This document shows, piece after piece, positions 25,567-34,457 of a stretch of 64,000 nucleotides of DNA. The number at the start of each line of letters is the position of its first letter. The first letter of the stretch is position 1. The position numbers and the translations under genes were made by a program. The notes under the pieces are model-generated. The model saw nothing but the letters and a program-made list of their open reading frames with translations. It was not told the DNA's origin and did not search any database. This DNA is from Kitasatospora albolonga (GTDB lineage Bacteria > Actinomycetota > Actinomycetes > Streptomycetales > Streptomycetaceae), in assembly GCA_002082585.1 (NCBI GenBank), contig CP020563.1, forward strand, positions 1,606,001 to 1,670,000, written 5' to 3'.

Positions 25567-26720
25567 GCGTCGTGCTCCTTCTTGAGTTCGCGTACCGCAT
25601 CGAGGAACGCGTCGTTCTCGGCCGGGGTTCCTGCGGTGACCCGCAGCCATCCCGGTACGCCGTTGTCCCGGACCAGGACGCCCCGGTCGAGGATCTGCTG
25701 CCAGGCGGTGTGGCTGTCGTCGAAGCGGCCGAACTGGACGAAGTTGGCGTCCGACTCGGTGACCTCGTAGCCGATGGCGCGCAGCTCGGCCACCAGCCGG
25801 TCGCGCTCGCTCTTGAGCTGCGCGACGTACCCCAGCAGCGTATCGGTGTGCTCCAGGGCGGCGAGCGCGGTGGCCTGGGTGATCGAGGAGAGGTGGTACG
25901 GCAGCCGCACCAGCTGGACCGCGTCGACCACGGCCGGGTCGGCGGCGAGGTAGCCCAGGCGCAGCCCGGCCGCGCCGAACGCCTTGGACATGGTCCGCGA
26001 GACGATCAGGTTACGGCGGCCCGCGATGAGCGGGAGCAGCGAGGGGTGGTGGCTGAACTCGCCGTACGCCTCGTCCACGACGACGATCGAAGGACCGGCG
26101 GCCTGGGCGGCGTCGTAGAGGGCGAGGACGGTGTCGGCGTCGACGGCGGTGCCGGTGGGGTTGTTGGGCGAGGTGATGAAGACGACCTCGGGGCGGTGCT
26201 CGGCGATGGCGGCGCGGGCGGCCGCCACGTCGATGGTGAAGTCCTCGCCTCGCGGGCCGGAGATCCAGCCGGTGCCGGTGCCGCGCGAGATGAGGGCGTG
26301 CATCGAGTACGAGGGTTCGAAGCCGATCGCGGTGCGGCCGGGCCCGCCGAAGGTCTGGAGCAGCTGCTGAAGGACCTCGTTGGAGCCGTTGGCCGCCCAT
26401 ACGTGGGCTGCCGTGACCTCGTGCCCGGCGGTGCGGGTGAGGTAGCGGGCCAGCTCGGTGCGGAGCTCGACGGCGTCCCGGTCGGGGTAGCGGTTGAGGT
26501 CGCGGGCGGCCTCGCGGACCCGCTCCGCGATGCGGTCGACCAGGGCGTCGGGGAGCGGATACGGGTTCTCGTTGGTGTTGAGGCGTACGGGGACGTCGAG
26601 TTGCGGCGCTCCGTACGGGGACTGGCCGCGCAGCTCGTCGCGGATGGGGAGCTCGTCCCAGGGGTTGCGGGGCTCGTTCCCGGCCTCGGCGTTACGAGGG
26701 GTGGTGCTGCCGTTCGTCAC
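25563..26720 (-). CDS. hisC: Histidinol-phosphate aminotransferase
   Basis: 385 residues from the GTG at 26720, which overlaps the hisD stop (GTGA); an in-frame ATG at 26738 is an alternative. A class I/II PLP aminotransferase: [28 protein letters not shown] and the PLP lysine in [17 protein letters not shown]. It converts imidazole acetol phosphate to histidinol phosphate. Confidence 0.96.
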   Translation of the reverse strand: MTNGSTTPRNAEAGNEPRNPWDELPIRDELRGQSPYGAPQLDVPVRLNTNENPYPLPDALVDRIAERVREAARDLNRYPDRDAVELRTELARYLTRTAGHEVTAAHVWAANGSNEVLQQLLQTFGGPGRTAIGFEPSYSMHALISRGTGTGWISGPRGEDFTIDVAAARAAIAEHRPEVVFITSPNNPTGTAVDADTVLALYDAAQAAGPSIVVVDEAYGEFSHHPSLLPLIAGRRNLIVSRTMSKAFGAAGLRLGYLAADPAVVDAVQLVRLPYHLSSITQATALAALEHTDTLLGYVAQLKSERDRLVAELRAIGYEVTESDANFVQFGRFDDSHTAWQQILDRGVLVRDNGVPGWLRVTAGTPAENDAFLDAVRELKKEHDA

Positions 26721-28039
26721 TGCTGGGGGACCTTCCATCCGAACCTTGCCTTGAGCGCGGCGCCGTGGGCGGGGAGGTCCTCCGCCTCGGCGAGGGTCAC
26801 GACATGGTGGGTGACCTCCGCGAGGGCGTCGCGGCTGTAGTCGACGATGTGGATGCCGCGCAGGAAGGACTGCACGGAGAGGCCCGAGGAGTGGCAGGCG
26901 CAGCCGCCGGTGGGCAGGACGTGGTTGGAGCCCGCGCAGTAGTCGCCCAGCGAGACGGGTGCCCAGGGGCCGACGAAGATCGCTCCGGCGTTGCGGACCC
27001 GGTCGGCGACGGCGGCGGCGTCGGCGGTCTGGATCTCCAGGTGCTCGGCCCCGTAGGCGTCGACGACCTTGAGGCCGTCCTCGACGGAGGAGACCAGGAC
27101 GATCGCGGACTGGCGCCCGGCGAGCGCGGGCTCGATGCGGTCGGTGACGTGCTTGGTGGCGGCGACCTGGGGGATCAGCTCCGCCTCGGTGGCGGCGGCC
27201 AGCTCCTCGGAGTCGGTGACCAGGACGGCGGCGGCCATCGGGTCGTGCTCGGCCTGGCTGATCAGGTCGGCGGCGACGTGCACCGGGTCGGCGGTGTGGT
27301 CGGCGAGGATCGCGATCTCGGTGGGCCCGGCCTCGGCGTCGATGCCGATGCGGCCCTTGAGGAGGCGCTTGGCGGCGGCGACGTAGATGTTGCCGGGGCC
27401 GGTGACCAGGTTGACCGGGGCGCAGTCCTCGGTGCCGTACGCGAACATCGCGACGGCCTGGGCGCCGCCCGCCGCGTACACCTCGTCCACGCCGAGCAGG
27501 GCGCAGGCGGCGAGGATCGTGGGGTGCGGGAGGCCGTCGAACTCCTTCTGCGGCGGGGAGGCCACGGCGATGCCCTCGACGCCCGCCTCCTGGGCCGGGA
27601 CGACGTTCATCACGACGGAGGAGGGGTAGACCGAGCGGCCGCCGGGGACGTAGAGCCCGACGCGCTCGACGGGGACCCACTTCTCGGTGACGGTGCCGCC
27701 GGGGACGACCTGGGTGGTGTGCGGGGTGCGGCGCTGCTCGCGGTGGACGAGGCGGGCGCGGCGGATCGACTCCTCCAGCGCGGCGCGGACGGCCGGGTCC
27801 AGCTCCGCCAGGGCCTTCGTCAGCGCCTCGGCGGGCACCCGGACCGACGAGATCCGGACACCGTCGAACTTCTCCCCCCACTCGATCACTGCCGCGGAGC
27901 CACGATGGCGTACGTCCTCGCAGATGGGCCGCACCGTCTCCAGGGCGGCTTCCACGTCGAACTCGGCACGGGGCAGCAGGTCGCGCAGGGCCGCACCCTC
28001 GGGGAGGGTGTCGCCGCGCAGATCGATTCGAGAGATCAC
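26717..28039 (-). CDS. hisD: Histidinol dehydrogenase
   Basis: 440 residues from the GTG at 28039, giving the usual family length. It carries out the last two oxidations to histidine with NAD+ and zinc. Signatures: [28 protein letters not shown] and the catalytic Glu-His region SQAEHDP. It is the first gene of the minus-strand his operon; candidate tandem operators lie 41 bases upstream. Confidence 0.96.
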   Translation of the reverse strand: MISRIDLRGDTLPEGAALRDLLPRAEFDVEAALETVRPICEDVRHRGSAAVIEWGEKFDGVRISSVRVPAEALTKALAELDPAVRAALEESIRRARLVHREQRRTPHTTQVVPGGTVTEKWVPVERVGLYVPGGRSVYPSSVVMNVVPAQEAGVEGIAVASPPQKEFDGLPHPTILAACALLGVDEVYAAGGAQAVAMFAYGTEDCAPVNLVTGPGNIYVAAAKRLLKGRIGIDAEAGPTEIAILADHTADPVHVAADLISQAEHDPMAAAVLVTDSEELAAATEAELIPQVAATKHVTDRIEPALAGRQSAIVLVSSVEDGLKVVDAYGAEHLEIQTADAAAVADRVRNAGAIFVGPWAPVSLGDYCAGSNHVLPTGGCACHSSGLSVQSFLRGIHIVDYSRDALAEVTHHVVTLAEAEDLPAHGAALKARFGWKVPQQ

Positions 28040-28079
28040 ACCGCAATTCTCGCAGACCGCTCCGGACGCCCGGTCGCCC

Positions 28080-28124
28080 GTATCACTGGCTGATACATGG
28101 GTCGCGCGCATCAGTGGCTGCTAC
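28080..28124. promoter_or_regulatory. Tandem 17-bp operator candidate upstream of hisD
   Basis: GTATCACTGGCTGATAC (28080-28096) is a perfect inverted repeat with a five-base centre. GCATCAGTGGCTGCTAC (28108-28124) matches it at 14 of 17 positions. The copies are 28 bp apart centre to centre, between hisD and the divergent gene at 28236. They look like a pair of repressor sites; the regulator is unknown. Confidence 0.55.
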
Positions 28125-28235
28125 GTGTCTCGGCCAACTCGGGCCGCACCTGTTGTCACTGCTGACCGATAGCTTTCACGCCGTCACGCAGAGGGAAAGA
28201 CACGACTACAGCATGTGTGCACGGAGGGAGCGGCC

Positions 28236-29837
28236 GTGACCGAGCCGCACGAAGGCGATATCCCGGACGGCCTCAGCGCGGCGGAGCTGGGCATGTGGCA
28301 GTCCTTCCGCAACGGGACCACCTACGACTTACGGACCTACGACCCCACCCGCAACGATCCGTTCGCCCCGCATGTGTGGGGGCCCGAGCGCAGTGTCGGG
28401 GCGCGCACGGTGGCGCGGCTGCTGCTGAGCGGGCCGCCCGCGAGACCCGGCCGGGTGGCGGCGCTCAAGCTCCGGGGGGTGCGGATCACCGGGAAGCTGG
28501 ACCTGGCGGGCGGCCGGGTCTCGCCGTACGTGGAGCTGACCGGGTGCCGCTTCGAGCAGGAGGTGGTGCTGCCGGAGTGCCACTTCACGACGTTACGGAT
28601 GGTGGGCTGTCTGCTGCCCCGGCTGGAGGCGGCCCGGCTGCACACGGAGGGCGATCTGCATCTGCCGCGCTGCCGGATCGACCGGGGCATCCGGCTCACC
28701 GACGCGCAGATCGGCACGGATCTGCTGATCAACCAGCTCAGTGTGGGGCCCGACCGGCACGGCCGGGCGTTCGTCGGGGACGGTATGGCGGTCGCCCAGG
28801 ACCTCCAGGCCGAGATGATCGAGACGCACGGGGAGCTGAGCCTGCGCGGGGCGAAGGTGGGCGGTTCGCTGAGTCTGCGCGGCAGCCACTTGCGGGCGGC
28901 GGAGGACCGGCGGGCGCTGAACGCGCCGCAGCTGACGGTGGAGCGCACGCTCTACATGTCCGAGGCGTGGGTGAGCGTCGAGACGGGGAACCAGGGCACG
29001 ACTCCCCCGTACGGCGTGGTCTACGCCCCGACCCCGGCGCGCGGGACCCGGTCGCAGATCGTGGAGTGCAAGGGCGGGGTGCGGCTGGACGACGGGCGGT
29101 TCGGGGACGCGGTGGACCTGCACAAGGCCCGGTTCACGCTGACCCGGCAGGAGGAGCTGTCGCTGCGCCGGATCGTCACGCCGGAGCTGCGGTTCAACGC
29201 GGAGCGCCCGGAGGAGGGGCGGGTCGTGCTGAACGGCGCGCGGGTGGTGACCCTGATCGACCTGTCCACCAGCTGGCCGGGGCCCGGGGGGCTGGCGATG
29301 GGCGGTTTCGTCTACGAGAACCTCGTCCCCTATGGCCATTTCCCGCTCTCGCGGCGGCTGGAGTGGGTGCTGGCGGCGACTCCGGAGTACGTCCCCGAGC
29401 CGTACGAGCGCCTCGCGACGGTGATGCGCAGCTGCGGCGAGGACGCGGACGCGCGGGAGGTGCTGCTGGCCAAGCAGCGGCGGCGCCGCGAGACGCTGCC
29501 GCCCGCCGCGAAGGCGTGGGGGTTCCTCCAGGACTGGACGGTGGCGTACGGGTACCGGCCGGGGCGGGCGCTGGTGTGGATGGCGGTGCTGTGGGCGGCG
29601 GGGACGGCGGCGTTCTCGCGGTACGACCCGGCGCCGATCAAGGACGACGAGTCGCCGCTGTGGAACCCGGCGCTCTATGCGCTGGACCTCCTCATCCCGG
29701 TGATCAACCTCGGCCAGGACGGATATTGGCGGATGGAGGGCGGCTGGCAGTGGGCGGCGGCCTGTCTGGTGCTCGTGGGGTGGATTCTGGCCACGACGGT
29801 GGCCGCCGGAGCCTCCCGGCTGCTGCGCAGGGGGTGA
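28236..29837 (+). CDS. Beta-helix-like membrane-anchored protein (often called membrane-associated oxidoreductase)
   Basis: 533 residues from the GTG at 28236 (GGAGGGAG upstream). Residues about 75-340 show repeated short strands with roughly 20-residue spacing (ITGKLDLAGG, LRMVGC, LHLPRC, LSLRGA, LSLRGS), suggesting a pentapeptide-like right-handed beta-helix. After a helical linker, the C-terminus has two membrane segments (ALVWMAVLWAAGTAAF and WAAACLVLVGWILATTVAA). The database name 'oxidoreductase' has no motif to support it here. It is divergent from hisD and shares its upstream region; a relation to histidine is not implied by sequence. Confidence 0.75.
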   Translation: MTEPHEGDIPDGLSAAELGMWQSFRNGTTYDLRTYDPTRNDPFAPHVWGPERSVGARTVARLLLSGPPARPGRVAALKLRGVRITGKLDLAGGRVSPYVELTGCRFEQEVVLPECHFTTLRMVGCLLPRLEAARLHTEGDLHLPRCRIDRGIRLTDAQIGTDLLINQLSVGPDRHGRAFVGDGMAVAQDLQAEMIETHGELSLRGAKVGGSLSLRGSHLRAAEDRRALNAPQLTVERTLYMSEAWVSVETGNQGTTPPYGVVYAPTPARGTRSQIVECKGGVRLDDGRFGDAVDLHKARFTLTRQEELSLRRIVTPELRFNAERPEEGRVVLNGARVVTLIDLSTSWPGPGGLAMGGFVYENLVPYGHFPLSRRLEWVLAATPEYVPEPYERLATVMRSCGEDADAREVLLAKQRRRRETLPPAAKAWGFLQDWTVAYGYRPGRALVWMAVLWAAGTAAFSRYDPAPIKDDESPLWNPALYALDLLIPVINLGQDGYWRMEGGWQWAAACLVLVGWILATTVAAGASRLLRRG

Positions 29838-29866
29838 CGGAAAGGGCAGCTGGAACCAGGTGAGGG

Positions 29867-29892
29867 GACCCCGGACCGGCGGGTCCGGGGTC
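29867..29892 (+). terminator. Terminator after the beta-helix protein gene
   Basis: Perfect 11-bp stem GACCCCGGACC/GGTCCGGGGTC with a four-base GGCG loop, 30 bases after the stop codon. Confidence 0.75.
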
Positions 29893-30070
29893 GCCCCGGG
29901 GCGGGTACGGCACCGGCAGCACCCCACCCGCAGAGTCGCTTTCAAGCCACCGGCGGACATTTCCTTTGCCCGTTCTTGACCCGCCCCTGTACAACCCATT
30001 CACTCGGCACAGAAGCTTCACAGCGCACCCCTGGCGCCGCCCTCACCAGCGCTTTTCAATGGTCTGCACC

Positions 30071-31099
30071 ATGGCCTTCCTTCGTGCTCTGCTCAGCACC
30101 GCGCGCATGATCCGGCACAGCCCCCCGCTGTCCGCCGGACTGCCCGCGGACGACGCCGTGCTGCTCGACGCCCCCGACGAGCGGCTCTCCCCGGCGCTGG
30201 TGGCCGCTGCCCTGGGCGACCACGGACCGGCCGCCGGACTGCTCGCCGCCACCCGGTCGGACGCCGACTGGGAGATGCGCGACCGCTATCTCGGCCGGCT
30301 CGTCACCTTCGCCCGCCACCGGGACGGCTGGCTCACCGACTGGCTGGCCGCCGCCCCGCGCGACCCCGACGCCCTGCTGGTCAAGGCGGAGCTCGCGGTC
30401 CGGCGGGCCTGGGAGTCGCCCGCCCGCGCGGAGCGGCTCCACGAGGTGGGCCCGATGATCACCGCGGCCGCCGAGGCCGACCCGCGCGACCCGGTGCCGT
30501 GGCGCCTGGCCCTGGACCACGCCCGGGGCACCCACGCCACGCACACGGCCTTCGAATCGCTGTGGGAGCAGGCGGTACGGCGCTCCGCGCACCACTACGG
30601 CTGCCATGTGGCGGCCCTGCGCTACCTCTCCGCCGCCTGGTACGGCTCGCACCGCGAGTGCTTCGACTTCGCCGAGCGGGCCGCCGAGGACGCCGTGCCC
30701 GACTCCCTGGTGCAGGCCCTCCCGGTCCGGGCGGCCTTCGCTCTGCTCCTGGACACCCAGGCGGCGGGCCGGACCACCTCCGTACTGGAGGAGCGGATCG
30801 ACGCGGCGGCCGACGCGGCCATCCGGCTGTCGGCCGCGCACCGGCCCGGCGACCCGTGGCCCGCCGAGGTCCGCAACCTCCTCGCGTACGTGCTCCTCGC
30901 CCGGGGCCGCTGGGCCGAGGCGCTGGACCAGTTCACGCTGATCGGGCGGCACGCGACCTCGTTCCCGTGGTCCTCGCTCTCCGACGACGCGCTGGGCCGG
31001 TTCCTCGACGCCCGGGACGGCGCGCGGCTCCAGGTGGCCTCCATGACCCCCTTGCGCAACCGGGCCGACCGCGGCCGTCCGCGCGGCCATTACGCTTGA
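30071..31099 (+). CDS. TPR-like helical protein of unknown function
   Basis: About 342 residues from the ATG at 30071; an ATG four codons upstream (30059) is also possible, and neither has a good ribosome-binding site. Alternating helices with ADPRDPVPWRLALDHARG, ALRYLSAAWYGSHRECFDFAERAAEDA and ARGRWAEALDQFTLIG resemble tetratricopeptide-type repeats. There is no signal peptide or membrane segment. It is followed closely by the LON-domain gene. Homologues exist in Streptomyces as hypothetical proteins; I cannot assign a function. Confidence 0.7.
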   Translation: MAFLRALLSTARMIRHSPPLSAGLPADDAVLLDAPDERLSPALVAAALGDHGPAAGLLAATRSDADWEMRDRYLGRLVTFARHRDGWLTDWLAAAPRDPDALLVKAELAVRRAWESPARAERLHEVGPMITAAAEADPRDPVPWRLALDHARGTHATHTAFESLWEQAVRRSAHHYGCHVAALRYLSAAWYGSHRECFDFAERAAEDAVPDSLVQALPVRAAFALLLDTQAAGRTTSVLEERIDAAADAAIRLSAAHRPGDPWPAEVRNLLAYVLLARGRWAEALDQFTLIGRHATSFPWSSLSDDALGRFLDARDGARLQVASMTPLRNRADRGRPRGHYA

Positions 31100-31104
31100 G
31101 CGTT

Positions 31105-31869
31105 GTGACCACCGCCCGTCTTCCCCTGTTCCCGCTCAACGTGGTGCTGTTCCCCGGCCTCGTGCTGCCGCTCAACGTCTTCGAGGAGCGGTATCGCGCC
31201 ATGATGCGGGAGCTGCTCAAGAGCGACGAGGACGAGCCCCGCCGCTTCGTCGTGGTCGCGATCCGCGACGGCCGCGAGACCGCGGTGACGGGCACCGGCA
31301 TGCCGGACCCCGTCGCCTCCGCGCCCCCGGCCGAACGCGCCCCCGCCGAGGGCTTCGGCCCCGACCCGATCCAGACCTTCCACCGCGTCGGCTGCGTGGC
31401 CGACGCGGCGACCATCCGCGAGCGCCCGGACGGCAGCTTCGAGGTCCTGGCCACCGGCACCACCCGGGTCAGGCTGCTCTCCGTCGACGCGAGCGGCCCG
31501 TATCTGAGCGCCGAGGTCGAGGAGGTGACCGAGGAGCCCCCGGCCGAGGACGAGGCGGACGAGGCCGGAGCCCTGGCCGAAGGCGTCCTGCGGGCCTTCC
31601 GCGCCTACCAGAAGCGGCTGGCCGGGGCGAACGAACGCTCCCTCGCCACCAGCTCCGAGCTCCCCGACGACCCCTCCGTCATCTCCTACCTGGTCGCGGC
31701 GGCCACGGTCCTGGACACCCCCACCAAACAGCGCCTGCTCCAGGCCCCGGACACCGCGACCCGCCTGCGCGAGGAGCTGACGCTGCTGCGCCGGGAGACG
31801 GCGGTCATCCGCCACCTGCCCTCGCTCCCCGCCCCCGACCTGACCCGCGCCCCCACCCACCCCAACTGA
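31105..31869 (+). CDS. LON substrate-binding domain protein
   Basis: 254 residues from the GTG at 31105 (a TTG at 31096 is possible). It starts with LPLFPLNVVLFPGLVLPLNVFEERYRAMM, the start of the Lon protease N-terminal domain, but no ATPase or protease domain follows; the C-terminus is a helical bundle (YLVAAATVLDTPTKQRLLQ). Such stand-alone proteins bind peptides or adaptors in unknown pathways. It lies five bases after the preceding gene and 13 bases before ybaK, so the three are probably cotranscribed. Confidence 0.88.
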   Translation: MTTARLPLFPLNVVLFPGLVLPLNVFEERYRAMMRELLKSDEDEPRRFVVVAIRDGRETAVTGTGMPDPVASAPPAERAPAEGFGPDPIQTFHRVGCVADAATIRERPDGSFEVLATGTTRVRLLSVDASGPYLSAEVEEVTEEPPAEDEADEAGALAEGVLRAFRAYQKRLAGANERSLATSSELPDDPSVISYLVAAATVLDTPTKQRLLQAPDTATRLREELTLLRRETAVIRHLPSLPAPDLTRAPTHPN

Positions 31870-31882
31870 ACGAGGCCCTCCG

Positions 31883-32380
31883 GTGGCGAAGAAGCCGAAG
31901 AAGCAGTCGGGCGGCACCCCCGCCACGGTCGCCCTGACCGCGGCGGGCACCGCCTTCACCGTCCACGCCTACGAGCACGACCCGGCCTCCCCCTCCTACG
32001 GCGAGGAGGCCGCCGAGGCCCTGGGCGTCTCCCCCGACCGGGTCTTCAAGACTCTGGTCGCGGACGTGGACGGCGAACTGACGGTCGCGGTCGTCCCGGT
32101 GGCCGGCTCCCTGGACCTCAAGGCCCTGGCGGCGGCGGTGGGCGGCAAACGCGCCACGATGGCGGACCCGGCAGCCGCGGAACGCACCACGGGCTACGTA
32201 CGCGGCGGCATCTCCCCCCTGGGCCAGCGCAAACGCCTGCGTACGGTGCTGGACGCGTCGGCCCGGTCGCACGCGACGGTGTGCGTGTCGGCGGGGCGAA
32301 GGGGCCTGGAGGTGGAGCTGTCGGCGGAGGACCTGGCGGAGCTGACGGGGGCGGTGTTCGCGGAGATCGGCCGGGTCTGA
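31883..32380 (+). CDS. ybaK: YbaK-family Cys-tRNA(Pro)/Cys-tRNA(Cys) deacylase
   Basis: 165 residues, GTG start. YbaK hydrolyses cysteine mischarged on tRNA(Pro), a trans-editing step. The conserved lysine lies in RVFKTLVADVDG, and the substrate pocket region GGISPLGQRKRLRTVLD is present. The N-terminus (AKKPKKQSGG) is a basic extension. It ends just before a dispersed repeat block. Confidence 0.92.
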   Translation: MAKKPKKQSGGTPATVALTAAGTAFTVHAYEHDPASPSYGEEAAEALGVSPDRVFKTLVADVDGELTVAVVPVAGSLDLKALAAAVGGKRATMADPAAAERTTGYVRGGISPLGQRKRLRTVLDASARSHATVCVSAGRRGLEVELSAEDLAELTGAVFAEIGRV

Positions 32381-32386
32381 AGGATC

Positions 32387-32568
32387 TCCTCAAGCGCCGG
32401 AGGGGCTGGATTTTCCAGCCCCTGCGGCTTCCCTTCCAGCCCCTGCGGCTTCTCTTTCAGCCCCTTCGCCTTCTCTTTCAGCCCCTCCGGCGTTTGAGGA
32501 GCGGGGTCCGGGGCGGAGCCCCGGTTTCGGGAAGGGGCGGGTAGGGGAACAAGCCCGCCGCAGGCGCC
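32387..32568. repeat. Dispersed repeat block with four 21-bp tandem units
   Basis: A 22-bp arm at 32387-32408 is inverted relative to 32479-32500 (one mismatch). Between them are four 21-bp units (32413-32496) built on TTCCAGCCCCTGCGGCTTCTC. The segments 32479-32523 and 32519-32568 are identical over 45 and 50 bp to 56580-56624 and 56673-56722. It may act as a terminator between the convergent ybaK and the downstream membrane gene. Confidence 0.9.
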
Positions 32569-32592
32569 GCACCCGCACCGCCGGACCACCCG

Positions 32593-33342
32593 CTAGGACG
32601 CCCCCGACCCCCCACCCACCACAGGCGGCTTCGGCGGCACACCGGCCCCAGGAGCCCCGGACCCAGGAGCCCCAGGCCCCCCGGGCGCCCCCTCCCCCGG
32701 CCCCCCGTAATACGCGGACCACCCCGCCCCACCCCACTCCGGCTCGGGGTCCCGAGGCCCGAACACCCCGGTCAACGCCAGATGCGCGGCCATCGCCACG
32801 ATCGACCACACGAGTACGGCCACCGCCGCCGCGTGCAGTTCCAGCGGCGCGTCGAACGCCACCCCCTTGCCGACCTCCCGGGCCCGGGACACCACGTCGG
32901 AGGACGGCCCCAGCCAGACCCCGACCCGCCAGGCCACCAGCGAGCCGAGCACCCCGCCCAGCGCGAGCCCCAGCACCACGTAGACGCCACCGCGCCGCAG
33001 CCGCCAGAAGACGGCCGCCGCCGACACCAGGCCGAACGCCACGGCCAGCAGGACAAACGTTCCGTCCGCCCCGATCGCCTCCTCGCCCTCGCTGTTCTCC
33101 AGGAAGACGGCGCTGCCGTCGGAGACCAGGGGCACCCGGGGCGCGAGCCACAGCCACAGCAGCCCGAGGGCGATACCGGAGAGCGTCAGCAGCGCGACGA
33201 CCGCGGCGGCCTGACGGAGCTCCGTCGCCGTGTCCGGGTCGTCCGGCGAGCCGTACGCGGGCGCGAGATGGGAGCCCGAGGGCGGGGCCTGCCACGGATC
33301 GTGGGGGTTCGGCTGGTGAGGCGGCGTCAGAGGTGCGGTCAC
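32593..33342 (-). CDS. Membrane protein, possibly DUF2567 family
   Basis: About 249 residues from the GTG at 33342 (an upstream ATG at 33363 is possible). A Pro-rich N-terminus precedes four membrane segments (AVVALLTLSGIALGLLWLWLA, FVLLAVAFGLVSAAAVFW, VYVVLGLALGGVLGSLVAW, AAVAVLVWSIVAMAAHLAL), with an extracytoplasmic loop PRVPLVSDGSAVFLENSEGEEAIGADG; the tail is a Gly/Pro-rich stretch. The family label is from memory of similar actinobacterial proteins and is not certain. Function is unknown. Confidence 0.7.
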   Translation of the reverse strand: MTAPLTPPHQPNPHDPWQAPPSGSHLAPAYGSPDDPDTATELRQAAAVVALLTLSGIALGLLWLWLAPRVPLVSDGSAVFLENSEGEEAIGADGTFVLLAVAFGLVSAAAVFWRLRRGGVYVVLGLALGGVLGSLVAWRVGVWLGPSSDVVSRAREVGKGVAFDAPLELHAAAVAVLVWSIVAMAAHLALTGVFGPRDPEPEWGGAGWSAYYGGPGEGAPGGPGAPGSGAPGAGVPPKPPVVGGGSGAS

Positions 33343-33442
33343 CGTGCCATCGTGCCAGGCCACCCTGTGCGGCGCCTCACCGGCCGCCGCACGCGTGAAG
33401 GGCGGGCCACCGACGTACGAACCGCCCCCGTCGAACCCGCCC

Positions 33443-34288
33443 CTACCGAACGGCCGCCCGCCGGTACGCCCACGTGGCCACGGCCAGCGACAGCACCCCC
33501 ACCACCGCGCAGATCGCGAGGAAGAAGCCGATCATGCCCCAGTCCGGAGAGGCGTCGAAGGAGCGGGCCAGCGCCTCGACCCCGTACGTCGAGGGCAGCA
33601 GATCGCGCGCCCAGCCCACCGGCCCCGGCAGCCGGTCGGCAGGCAGGACGCCGAGGAGCAGGGCGGCGGACATGCCCAGCTGCCCCAGCAGCGTGGCCAG
33701 CTCCTGGCGCGGGGCGAGCAGCCCCAGGGCGGCCCCCAGTCCGGCCAGGGCCGCGCCGGAGAGCGGGATGACGGCGACCAGGACCCACAGATGGGTCAGC
33801 GGGAGCTGGAACAGCACGCTCCCGGCGACCGCCGTGAAGACCGTGCCGGGCACGGTGAACGAGGCGTACGCCGCCGCCGCACCCAGCACCACGGCGGCGG
33901 GCGGCACCGGCAGGGTGGCGTAGTGGTCGAGCCCGCCGCCCGCCCGCAGCTGGCCGAAGTACTGGGCGAGCAGGTTGAGCGCGACGAACGCCACGACCAG
34001 CACGCTGGAACCGGCGACCACCGCGCGGGCCTCGGCCCCGCCGTCGACGACGCCCCGCATCAGGACCATGATCCCGACGGACTGGAAGGTGGCCACGAAG
34101 AGCAGCGGGATACGGGCGACCCGCGCCCGGGAGAGCTGGGCGCGGTAGACGGCGGCCAGCGAGGGCAGCAGCCGGGCGCGCGGCGCGAGGGGGGCGGGCA
34201 CGGTCCGCGCGGCGGAGCCGGGACCGGAGGGGCCGGGCAGGGGCCGGACACGCGCGGGTGCGGTCCGGGCCGGAATGATGCTCGTCAC
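33443..34288 (-). CDS. ABC-2 type transporter permease
   Basis: 281 residues, GTG at 34288 behind GGGGAG. Six hydrophobic segments of ABC-2 type: FVATFQSVGIMVLMRGVVDGG, VLVVAFVALNLLAQYF, and a C-terminal pair near FLAICAVVGVLSLAVATWAY. It pairs with the ATPase encoded just upstream (34458-35483). The substrate is unknown; ABC-2 exporters in Streptomyces handle drugs, polysaccharides or lipids. Confidence 0.85.
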   Translation of the reverse strand: MTSIIPARTAPARVRPLPGPSGPGSAARTVPAPLAPRARLLPSLAAVYRAQLSRARVARIPLLFVATFQSVGIMVLMRGVVDGGAEARAVVAGSSVLVVAFVALNLLAQYFGQLRAGGGLDHYATLPVPPAAVVLGAAAAYASFTVPGTVFTAVAGSVLFQLPLTHLWVLVAVIPLSGAALAGLGAALGLLAPRQELATLLGQLGMSAALLLGVLPADRLPGPVGWARDLLPSTYGVEALARSFDASPDWGMIGFFLAICAVVGVLSLAVATWAYRRAAVR

Positions 34289-34340
34289 CTGAGGCCGCTC
34301 CCCTTACACCCGCCCGGCGCATGCGCCGCGCCCACCACTG

Positions 34341-34456
34341 CGTACCGCATCACGTCTCCGTACCGCATGACGTCCCGCGCCCGCGCGGCGTTCAGCGCCC
34401 GCGTCCCGCGTTCGTGCGACGCGGCGTTCAGCGCCCGCGTCCCGCGTCCGTGCGTC
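34341..34456. repeat. Two tandem duplications between ABC transporter genes
   Basis: An 18-bp unit (34341-34358, 34359-34376, CGTACCGCAT core) is followed by a 36-bp unit (34385-34420, 34421-34456, GCGGCGTTCAGCGCCCGCGT core). The second pair ends one base before the stop codon of the ATPase gene, lengthening the spacer to the permease. Confidence 0.85.
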
Positions 34457-34457
34457 C

